Of a stretch of DNA of 64,000 bases, positions 54,513 to 64,000 are shown in pieces. This stretch comes from Rhodocollybia butyracea. Taxonomy: Eukaryota > Basidiomycota > Agaricomycetes > Agaricales > Omphalotaceae. Every line of letters starts with the position of its first letter. The first letter of the stretch is position 1. The stretch is taken from contig JADNRY010000023.1 in NCBI GenBank assembly GCA_015501585.1, positions 186,001-250,000 of the forward strand. The letters are read 5' to 3'. Made by a program: the position numbers and the translations under genes. The notes beneath the pieces were generated by a model, which did not search any database, was not told the origin of the DNA, and saw nothing but the letters and a program-made list of their open reading frames with translations.

Positions 54513-56103
54513 ATGCTCGTAAACACGGAATTTACTCTTGAAGATAAAGCTGCGTATCTTCGCACTCTCCCTTCCATTCGAGAACGCTGTGGCCGCGTCT
54601 TTGAACTCGCCAAAGGAGGAAAGCTTGAATATTTCGATTATCACGCCGATAAGGAAGAAGATGTCACTGAATTTTGCCTGAATATCATACTGGTGAGAGA
54701 GAGCTGTATTGGATAATAGACCTAGACCAAATTATCTTCATAGCGTGACTTTGGTACCGACTACAGCAAAGTAATTGAACTTTGTGATATCTAAAGTCAT
54801 TCCACTAATATTCCATTTGAGATCCCCCCTCATGGACGTTGGAGACACTTCGACCTGGGAAGAAGCCGAGTCGAACCTCTCCTTGCGAAATGGGATGGTT
54901 CCAAAGAAGCCAGCAAACGCCTTATCGATCTCTTCGTTGTTTCCGTTCTTCTAGACGCTGGAGCCGGCAAAGATTGGGCGTATCACGAGAAATCGTCTGG
55001 AGAAAAGTACAGTCGATCAGAGGGTCTTGCTATTTGTAGTTTGCATATGTTTGATGAAGGTTTGTTCTCGAGCCAGTCAGATCAGCCTCATCGTGTGGAT
55101 GGTATGTCGTCTTGCTGATCAGAATGTTTTCAGTCATCTTATTCTCTTTAGCTGCTGGTCTCTCAAAGATAACTGTCGAGGCAGTTGCCCAGCATATGCA
55201 AGTATCATCCTTAAACCCACTGGTTGGACTTGAAGGACGCACATCTCTTCTCCGTAATCTCAGCAACGCCCTTTCGACCGATTCTGAACTCTTTGGTAGT
55301 GACGGCCGACCGGGGAATATGCTTGGTGTGTAGTAATCATTGTACACTCTGCTTTCGTTGACCCGATCTACCCAGACTTTCTTGAACGCGAATCCAAAAT
55401 GGAGGGATCGACGCGCCTTGTTCCTTTGGCAGCATTATGGCATGTTCTCATCAATGGATTGAATCCCATATGGCCTGCCTCGCGTACCAAACTCGCCGGT
55501 GTATCCTTAGGAGACGTTTGGCCTTGTGGAGCATTGAACGATTCGTCGACTACTGAAGGGGACGATCTCGTTCCGTTTCACAAGCTCACTCAATGGATGA
55601 CATACAGTCTTGTGGAAGCTATTACCCATACGATGAAGTGGAAGTTTGTTGGGATGGAGGATATGACAGGTCTGCCAGAGTATCGCAACGGTATGAGATT
55701 CCTCGGTTGCTTAAATCCAAGCTGATCACATGAATAGGTGGTCTTCTTTTGGATTTAGGCGTTCTCACTCTGAAGCCCGATGTCCTACCGATAGATGAAA
55801 CATCCGGTCTACCCAAAGCATCTTCCTCCGATCCAGCAATCGTCGAGTGGCGAGCTTTAACGGTAATCATGTTGTGCGTAACCTTTCCTTTTGAAGTCGT
55901 ACTAGCGTTCACATTCACACAACATCCAGAGATCGCATCGCGGACGCCATCCGTTCGAAACTGGGATTAACCCCGATCAACTAAACCTTGCACAGGTTCT
56001 CGAGAGTGCTACGTGGAAAGGCGGAAGAGAAATTGCAAAGCAGAAAAGGCCCACCAGTGGAGGACCTCCTCTTGAACTCGAAAGCGATGGAACAGTATTC
56101 TAA
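54513..56103 (+). CDS. URC4: Uracil catabolism protein Urc4 (DUF1688)
   Basis: Spliced from the ATG at 54513: YLRTLPSIRERCGRVFELAK, LEYFDYHADKEEDVTEFCL, RDFGTDYSKIPPHGRWRHFD, VEPLLAKWDGSKEASKRLID, VLLDAGAGKDWAYHE, EGLAICSLHMFDEGLFSS, LNPLVGLEGRTSLLRNLSNA, SLGDVWPCGALN, DLVPFHKLTQWMTYSLVEA, GLLLDLGVLTLK, WRALTVIMLDRIADAIRSK, LAQVLESATWKGGREIA, ending PPLELESDGTVF. This is the full DUF1688 layout. Known: URC4 is needed for the reductive-independent URC pathway that lets some fungi use uracil as nitrogen source; the exact reaction is not settled. Seven exons, all GT-AG. The pathway partner URC1 is not in the window. Confidence 0.93.
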
Positions 56104-57644
56104 ATCTCGGACTCAAGAGTGCGTATTAGCTAATATGTAAATTAGTACTTGTAAAACGAAGCATCTTCACAGCCTGTCTCCTGAGCTATCGTGCTACGAG
56201 AGCATATATCTGTTTACTATGTAAGCGTCGTATTCTGACCCGTAATCTTCTATCGATAACGACTGCCTTTAGTACATTTGTCAAATCCAATGACATACCT
56301 TAGCTCAATACCGAATCGGAGGCCGAGCTTGAAGCTAAGATCCTAGGTGTACAAAAATATTCCTTGAAATCAAACGACGAGGAGCAAGCGCAATCCCGAT
56401 CCGAACATCGGAAAGGCGGTATTCTCTCCCTTCGTATTTCTCCATTGGACAAGGCTCAGTTGTCCACGAACGGTTTTGGTCCTACAGTACTCTCGTGGGT
56501 CTGGTGGGGGATGCGCGCTGCCAACTTACTCTGGCGTCTCAGTCATCGCATGTACTACAGAGATCCCGGTTTCCGATTGCTGCCGAGTAGACCCATTCGA
56601 TCTGTCGGAGCTGACAGTCAACTCTGCAAAGGCAGAATAGCGAACTAGCTTATGCCCGCTGAGGAAATTCGAGGCCGTGCTGGAACGACGGATGTATCTC
56701 TGTGGATGGATAAGGGACAATACAGACGAACTCACCAGTGAACTACTGATGAAAAAAACGGATGGTCCAATGCAGGATCGACTGCTGGAGACAATATGCC
56801 GCAACATGACTCTAGCCCCATGAATTATCAACTGTTGTCCCGCTTCTTCTCGCCACAACACCGACCGGCGCAACAGTTGCTGCTGTTTCGTTCTGTGAAA
56901 CGCGCAGATAAACCTCAAGATCCAACACCGCAGTCAAACCAGTTCTTTCCATCCAAGCTTAACATCTATACTATCATCCCTCGTCCGACGCAACGCTACC
57001 ATCTATAAAATTCGACTAAGGCAGGATTTAGTCTGCTGAATTTGTCTTCGTCGTCTGCATTCAAGATTCAAGATTCAGTCAGCAAGGAACAGCAGACTCG
57101 AGAAATATGAGCGAGCGATCGTAAGGTTTTGGAAGAGTGTTCTGTGAGTATCTTGCGCGAGAGTCTGTCGGCTGTACACTTGTTGATTGGCAATACCATC
57201 GTCGCCGAGAGCTAATCAAATAGCGTTAATAAAGTTTGTAACGAACCTGTATGTATCTGCGAAGATGATGAGATGACATCCGGAGAACCTTTGCATATAG
57301 CCTCGAGGATGTAATGCGTCTTTACAACAAGTTGTAATTAGCGTGGCCGGCCCTTCTCTACACGTTCCCTAATAGCAATCAATTATACCAATGCTCGAAA
57401 TCCACTTGCATTTCTCCATAATATCTTTCGAGGAAAAGCAGATAAATATAAGTTGTATTGTTGATGCCAATGGTCCACATTAAAAAGCAGTGACAGTCAC
57501 GTGTTACGATTAGATGAACACTCCCTTAGGGAATTCTCGCCTGCTTCAATATTTTCGTAGTTCCCGACATACAAACGCCGAGTCGAAGAGCTACGCTCAG
57601 ATTTTTGCTCTAAACTTTTCCTTGGGGTGTTTCTTCCTTGTTCT
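56104..57644. other. Gap with protein-like frames of unknown status
   Basis: A plus-strand frame at 56364-56648 reads KAQLSTNGFGPTVLSWVWWG, MRAANLLWRLSHRMYYRDP, and a second at 56796-57008 is Gln/Pro/Arg-rich. They might belong to one small gene, but I found no start or joining introns and recognise no family. 57010-57640 shows nothing except the EPL1 upstream flank. Confidence 0.35.
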
Positions 57645-60600
57645 ATGCCTCGTCCCGGCCAGCCACCACCCTCCACGCTCAGAAACCGGAACCGGATCAC
57701 CAACAAAACCCGTCTTAAAGTTGTTCACGGCAATATCGACGTAGACCAAATAATCCCAGATGAAGACGAGGAAAAGAACCGTTTACTGCAGAGCGTTGCC
57801 GGCGTTGACCAGGAGGACGCCAATGTACGTTTTGCTTTCATCGATGTGGCAGTGCTTTCCGCGGATTGCTGACCAATATTCCCTTTTTAGGAACACCATC
57901 TCCAAGCAGTTTTGTCAGAAGCGGCGCTCCAGGCGGCCAGTGGGAAAGCCACGAAAGCCACTGAGCAACCAACAGCATATATCCCAATTCCTGAACATAC
58001 AGGTGTTGCAGATAATTACTCGTCGCTTTACCCCGCAGACCGCTGGCATGACCCTGTTTCGTATGTGCAGTCAAGTTCTGTTATCGATGAGTACACTTCA
58101 GCTGCGCTGGCCGACGGTTGTACATATTACATGGACGAACGCGACAAAGAATGGCTCGACCGAAATAACGAAGAAGCCCGAGGCGAAGGCACTAGTGCAC
58201 AGGGTTCCATTTCGACACCTGCAGGTCGCGTTTCTGCGCGAAGTGCAAAGGCCAAAGGCAAAGAACCGGAAGGTTCACATCCCATGGTCATGTCGGAGGA
58301 CGAATTCGAGCTTGTCATGGGTCTCTTCGAGAAGATTACACAGGAAAAAACTGAGTTTTTACACCATGTGAGTGCCTTTGCTGATACTCACCAACAATTT
58401 CCTCATTTATACTATAGAGTCTCGGGTCGGGGCAAATGCACTTTCCCGAGTTTTCTGAATACCAAGAAGTCTTATCTTCCGCGCTACCACCTGCCACTTT
58501 CGCCTCATACTCACCACCAAGCTGGTTACCTCAGCCCACGCATCTAAACTCTCTTGCCGGTGTTATATATCCATATTGGAAGGAACGATGTCTTGAACGA
58601 GCCGGACGACGAATTATACCAACTCTCAATGTAAGTCCCTACGTTGTCTTGTCCTTCCACCGCTGAGGGTCTCTACAGTTTGATGAATCCGACAACTTGA
58701 ATGAGTCGTATGTTTGTTTTCGGCGACGAGAAACGAAAGCGATTCGCAAGACGAGGGCATCGCAGACCACATCATCGGACAAACTTGCTCGTCTACAAAG
58801 CGAACTCGAGTTTCCTATGCAGCTTGCCAAACATCTGTTAAATCGAGAACAAATTAAACGGGATGCTGCGAAACAGTCGCACGCTGTCTGGGAGCTACGC
58901 ATGAAGATGGTGGACCTGCGCGTCAAAAACCCTTCACTCGGTGACAAAGGCGACGATGAACTTTTAATAGACAAGGAGCGACCTTCCAGAAAATCAGAAT
59001 CTTCGTACGCATATCCTTCTCCTCGTCGTTCTTCTTTTCTAATTTTATATCTAGTCGCGTTCGTCTTCCTGCTAAACAAGAAGCGTCGGCCCAATCTTCT
59101 ACGCCAGCTCGCGATCTCCTCCGACCCAAGGAGCGGCACTCTATCTATTCTTCAAAGATCGAGCAAATCCTCCAAGCTAGGAAGGATGAGGATCAACATT
59201 GGGAAGATCATTTCGATGTATGTTTATCTTATATTTTAACAATTTTCCTTTTTGTTAACGAAACTGCAGGCTAACTATGTGTCATCTATGGCACCTTATG
59301 CTTCCCGACTGTTCAAATACATCGCACCAGCTCAACCTTCGAAAACCTCTTCCGATGACTCCGACCCTCCTCCAGATCCTCTTCCAAAGCGACCGATCCG
59401 CTTACGGTACGGGCGCGGAGGACGGACTTTTATTGACCGTCGATCTCATGCCTCAGTGCCCAACTTTAAACGTCGTCGATTAACGTTTAATTCAGACGAC
59501 GAAGTGCACGCCATGGACGTCGATGATGTAGAAGAAGACGACGAAGCCAACCATCGATTGCTCGAGCGATGGAGGTTCGACTCCGACGATGGTCCCCCAT
59601 ATGGTCCAAGTGGTTCTGAAGAACATGATCGAATCCTCGTGGATGACTACGACGCCAAGTATGTCCTATCTAATTTTCAATAAATATATCAGTTCCCTAT
59701 AATTCATCGCTCAATGTAGGTACTGCAGACATTCCAGCATACTACTTGACCAGTCCGATTACAACACTTTGGCCACTGACTTCGCCATTCCTCGAATTAA
59801 CCGCGATGGGAAGAAGGAGAATTACCTTCCATATCGGCTTGGTATGATTCCTTCTGGCACCTTGTCTCTCTCAAGGCCCTCTTCGGGCGTTGTACAGGGC
59901 CCTACGCCAGTATCACAGGCGCAAGTCGTTGCTCCCAATGGTACTCATCCTGCCATGCCTGTGCACCAAGGTGTCCCTATATCCCAGCAGCTGAAATTAC
60001 CGTCTTCTTCGCATGCTCCCCGTTCCGCCAGTAGTGTCCCTGTTAGTCAGGGAGTGGGTTCTTCGCCTGCCCCTACACCTGCTACTGTAGCTCAGAGTCC
60101 ACAGTCCTCCTCTCCCCGTCCCCCGCCTCTATTCCTTTGCCTCAAGTCACTCACAATGGCAGGCCGGCGATGAACATGCCTCGGGTCGACATGATGAAGC
60201 TAGCTTTCAATCATAATCCTGGTTCCTTTCAGCAGAAAACTGAAATGACTCCCCAATCCGACGGTAATGCTGCACAGTCACAGGCAGACGAGCAGCAACA
60301 GATTCCTCGGCCCAAGTCGCAGCAGCAAGTGCACCTGCAGACTACTCCGCAAGATCAGGCGGTCACACAGGCTCAAGCGCATGCCATAACCTCTGTTAAC
60401 GGGCTACACCAAAGCTATGCTGCCCTCGCAAATAATCCCGCCACTTACAACATCGCTCACTATATGGCCCATCCAACCGGGCTTAACACTCAGCAGGTCC
60501 AGCACTTGAAATCTGTGTTCAATGCTGCGAATGCGTCTGGTGCTCAAAACTACAACTCTGCCTTGTTCGCACAGATGCAGATGCCTAAGAACGGCAATGT

Positions 60601-61126
60601 CGTTAACGGTACTGCATCCGCTAACACGAGCCCTAACATGCAGAATGTGAATCCCGCGACCAGCATTCTGAAGCTGCCTCCCGTTCGGCAAATGCAGCGG
60701 ACATCGAGCGGGAGCAATGGCGCTTCATCGAGCCCGCCTCGACCAACGTCCACAGTCAACGGCGTTGCCGCTGCCAGTTCACCCAGTCCTCGTATGATGC
60801 ACGCGATGGCTGTTCAAGGTTCGTCGGGAGAGCACGCCCCTGTACGGACGTCGTCCGCCAACGGGTCGAGGAATGGACTCAGGCCTGTCAGCAATGGAAT
60901 TCCGAATGGTACAACGCACGCACAGTTACAGCAGCAGATGCTTCATTTACATAGCCAATCACCACCACAGGCATCATACAGCTCTCCCCAGTCCTACACC
61001 TTGTCGTCGCCGTCCAAACCTGTATCCGTCGTTGGGGTCGTCGGGTCACCTTTGATGCAGCAGCAGCAGCAACAACAACAACAGCAACAGCAACAGGTTA
61101 CTAGTAGCTCACAAGGGGTTTACTAA
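57645..61126 (+). CDS. EPL1: Enhancer of polycomb-like protein Epl1 (NuA4 scaffold)
   Basis: The N-terminus has RNRITNKTRLKVVHGNIDVD, DEDEEKNRLLQSVAGVDQED, EHHLQAVLSEAAL, YIPIPEHTGVADNYSSLYP, DGCTYYMDERDKEWLDRNNE and MSEDEFELVMGLFEKITQEK, the EPcA region that holds the NuA4/Piccolo histone acetyltransferase together with Esa1 and Yng2. Further on are YWKERCLERAGRRIIPTLNF, VCFRRRETKAIRKTRASQ and LNREQIKRDAAKQ, then acidic and Pro/Ser/Gln-rich tails with a poly-Gln run at about 61055-61095. One defect: near 60110-60140, in CCCCGTCCCCC, the frame used upstream (ending LTMAGRR-stop) does not continue; the downstream frame (LPQVTHNGRPAMNMPRV onward) is shifted by one base. It is either a homopolymer error or truncation. 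The protein is nuclear. Confidence 0.9.
61051..61096 (+). repeat. CAG/CAA repeat coding poly-glutamine in EPL1
   Basis: A run of about fifteen CAG/CAA codons lies near the C-terminus. It is mixed CAG/CAA and therefore probably stable; such tails are common in Gln-rich chromatin proteins. Confidence 0.9.
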
Positions 61127-61568
61127 TGACTTCCATGACATTTCTCCTATACCATTTTCTGTGTTTATTTTTATTTTCGCCAGTACGATTTCGAATGCGA
61201 ACATATTGTTTATTAACTAACTTCATCCCACTCCGTTATATAACGTTTCTATGGTCTTTTGTATGCTTTAAAATGTACCTACCTACTCATTCCCAGTGAA
61301 AACCACTGAAGTACTGATTACCTAGTAAATTACCAGTATGAACTTCAATATCGATGAAGCATTAACGAAATTGGACGTCCTCTTTTATGTAAATGTCTAC
61401 TGTGCTAATTGGACTGGTGAATCCTCAAACCTCGAAATATAAACAAGCGGTACTGATGGTCCTTTCAACTCCAGACAAGATTATTCTAAATTGTTGATTC
61501 CTACATAATAGAGCGTATTATGATACCTAGTTCCAAAAGACCCATCCAAACATAATAAATACCATCTT
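61127..61568. other. Convergent 3' flanks
   Basis: The gap lies between the EPL1 stop and the transporter stop on the other strand. It is AT-rich and holds no frame of note. Confidence 0.4.
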
Positions 61569-64000
61569 TCAGCGGTGCTTTATTTCTCTAGCCAACCGCC
61601 AACAAAGGATAAACGCAATGAGCGCTGAGACACCACCAATCCTGCAAGATCGTTAGCGAAATGCAGTCCAGATGTACGGAAAACATGCCGAAAAATAACT
61701 CCAACGGAGTCTGATTTCACTGCGTCCTGTAATTCCTGTATCATCTCCAACTCATTCTCATCATCTCGCATCATGAACCTCAGAGTAGCATTTTCCGCTG
61801 ACACTGTATGATTCAAAGTTGGGCCTAACGGGCCTCCGGGATGCGACCCGTGTAAGACGCTTTTTGCAGGGTCCATTAGCGCGAATATGATGGAAGACAG
61901 ACCCGTTACGAGGAACTGGGGAATGACAACAAATATGTTGTGTATGCCCTGCCAGTAGTATTAGCAGAAGGAAAACGGATAGATGGTAAAGACGGACAAG
62001 AATTATCCCAGCTTTTGCACTCAACCCTCCCAGGTGTTCATCAGAGTCCTCATCAGAGTCCCCACCTTCTTCGTCTCGTGAGCGCCCAAAGAGTACGGCA
62101 CCTTCATCGGCTTCATCACCGTCCTCTTCTTCCCGGTAATTTGGTAAAACAGGAGTAACGTCCGCAGCGCTCACACCTGCCTCGCCGAGCCTCAATAATG
62201 ATTTTCGTCGTTCATCCGTTTCCTTTCGGGCCTGTATCCCATCGTCAGATTCCGATCCATCAGAGTCTGATGCATTCCCTGGAACAAAGACATCGTCATC
62301 GTCAACGCGGTTTTCGCTCTCCGAAGTTGACCTTCTGTTCAAAAGAGCTAGCTCCCGCCGACTTTCAGAGCTTCCTCGTCTGTGTATTGACAAGCGAGAG
62401 CGGGTATCTACAAGTCGAATACCTCCTCCCTCGTCGCCCACTGACGATGGTTCAGTCAAGATTGCCTCACCAAGCTAAATTGGACCAAAAGTTGAAAATA
62501 ACGAGAGGATAGCATAAAACGACATTACCAACGCAAACGGTACCCATTGAGTGACTGCCCAGGAAAATCCCGTCATTGTGACAAGGACCATTCCACCCGT
62601 TACGGAGGATGTGAAACTAAGTACGGATAAGCCACATAAAACAGCACATGATAAAATTTCGCACAAAGTAGCAAGCATGCAACATGCAAGTACGCCTAAA
62701 CTGGCTGCCCACAAGCTCGCAAGACGAACTTTGAGCATTTCCGGGATAGCGAGGTTCCTCCACCATGGACCCGCTTCAGGCCTCGTACCAGTCGGGCTCC
62801 GCGCCAGCTCGTCCAATCCGTTCTGCGCTCCATGCGGTTCATAAGAATCTGAAGCCACAAATCTGACACCGCGTTGACGCTCTTGTTTTCTCCGGCGAGA
62901 GCTTGAAGACGCCTCAGTAACAAAGAAAGGAAGGACGATGTTCATGAATAGGCAGAGGATTGACGAATAAAATAAAGCACGCGATCCAATACGAGTGGCC
63001 GCTGTGTCCAGGGCGGCTAGAGAATCTTCCGTAATCTCTGGTGGAGGCATAAGTATCGCGGTTGCGAAGAAGGCACGTTTGTAGAGGTCCCCGATGTATA
63101 AAGTGGAATAAAACATGATAGGAAACCATGATATCCAGGTACTAGTTGTCGAATTAACAGGGAGAAAGCTGTGTCATGGGCTTTTTCTTACAAAAATTGT
63201 ATCAGGAACTATATGAAAAATCAAAATGATTTCTAGTGGGTATGGAATATACACATACTATCTGTCGTATAAGTCGTGGAAGCGAATTCATGTTCTCGAA
63301 TAAACTTCTGACTTCAGTAGTGAACGATTTTGCCAGAGGGCTAAAGTTTTGGGATTGATAAAATTTAGTGGTATATATCAAACAGAGACTCACCCACCCA
63401 CTCCAGGTGTGGAACTTTTGAGAAGAACTCGTTCGCGGACAGATGATGCCACGACGATATGACTTCCCAATAAGATGAAGCTAACTAACACTGACAAGAT
63501 CTGAAGCTCCGTATGGCCGAATATAGGAAACAACGAAGGAAGATCGAGATTACCACTGCAGAATGGATGACATTGATGGTTTCAACAGGTTGAATTGACG
63601 TACGCATAATATCCCACAACGCCTCCAATTCCTGCCATTCGAGCTGCCCAGGCATTTCCAGACGGTTGAAGCGTTGCGGGCAACATATCGACCAAGAGTG
63701 CACGATCAACAGCCATAACTGCGAAAAATTTGAGAAATTAATCATAGATAAGACAAGTTAGGTCTTGACCTGCATTGACGCTAAAGTCGATTAGATAGAC
63801 AGATACGACAGCTAGCCACAGCGTAAGGCTAATCTATAGAACTCGGGTCAGTTTGTACGCCAAGGATTCTGTTTGAACACGCACTTGAGAAGAAAAGATT
63901 CCCGCCACCTCCTTCGTCCAGCCAAGCAACATCATTGCAAAAACACACAAAATTGTACCGATGATCATATATGGTCTTCTTCTCCCCCATCTTGATGTAT
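61569..64000 (-). CDS. Sucrose/alpha-glucoside-type H+ symporter (GPH-family MFS), 5' end outside window
   Basis: Reading in from the right edge: RWGRRRPYMIIGTILCVFA (the RWGRRRPY loop typical of GPH sugar transporters), LWLAVVSVYLIDFSVNAVM, VDRALLVDMLPATLQPSGN, AWAARMAGIGGVVGYY, then MPPPEITEDSLAALD, CMLATLCEILSCAVLCG, MTGFSWAVTQWVPFALV. A large acidic Ser-rich cytoplasmic loop follows (EGGGIRLVDTRSRL, DSDGSESDDG, EEGGDSDEDSDEH). Then come KAGIILGIHNIFVVIPQFLV, TGLSSIIFALMDP and a last membrane segment GGVSALIAFILCWRLARE before the stop at 61569. It resembles plant SUT and fission yeast Sut1 in layout. Expected role: proton-coupled uptake of sucrose or maltose at the plasma membrane. Exons are short. 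The N-terminus is beyond position 64000. Confidence 0.88.

Overview
The window looks like nuclear DNA of a mushroom-forming basidiomycete (Agaricomycetes, probably Agaricales). Genes are split by many short GT-AG introns of about 50 nt. Recognisable families are a WOPR (Gti1/Pac2) regulator, an F-box protein, enhancer of polycomb Epl1, the uracil-catabolism protein Urc4, GH18 chitinases, a DHA2-type MFS pump and a GPH-type sucrose transporter. No RNA gene, CRISPR array or prokaryotic element could be supported. Exon boundaries were inferred by eye from splice signals and frame continuity.

Left part (0-23 kb). A WOPR transcription factor, a 652-residue F-box protein and an aldo-keto reductase lie on the minus strand. 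They are followed by a heat shock factor binding protein (plus) and a conserved secreted protein of unknown function (minus). At 11.2-13.6 kb is the most striking item: a decayed fungal rvt gene, the domesticated cellular reverse transcriptase-related family. It has an internal stop, several frameshifts and a lost catalytic Asp-Asp pair. Next come a putative zinc-chelating protein with a charged repeat tail, a decayed copy of a zinc-ribbon gene (15.3-16.0 kb), a dead copy of an orphan small gene (16.2 kb), the intact zinc-ribbon gene (17.9-19.6 kb), a small heat shock protein with upstream heat shock elements, and an SDR.

Middle part (23-38 kb) is accessory and expanding. Three genes (24.0, 26.8 and 35.1 kb) carry two, three and one copies of an orphan module of about 110-120 residues. 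Each module is encoded by a symmetrical phase-0 exon pair, and two of the genes share a near-identical TATA region. Three intact copies of a second orphan family (116 residues, intronless) lie at 30.7, 33.0 and 37.4 kb. Two of these sit in a tandem segmental duplication (about 28.4-32.3 and 32.3-34.7 kb). A 937-bp non-coding element with terminal inverted repeats has inserted into one unit, and the other unit preserves the empty target site.

Right part (38-64 kb). Two GH18 chitinase genes (40.5 and 49.6 kb) are duplicates including upstream DNA. Each carries a different one-base deletion, and only the second has a CBM5/12 module. Between them lie a multidrug-type MFS transporter and a kinase-fold gene lacking the catalytic-loop Asp. 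Then follow a coiled-coil/Ser-rich protein, URC4, EPL1 (with a frame change in its Gln-rich tail) and a sucrose-type transporter that runs off the right edge.
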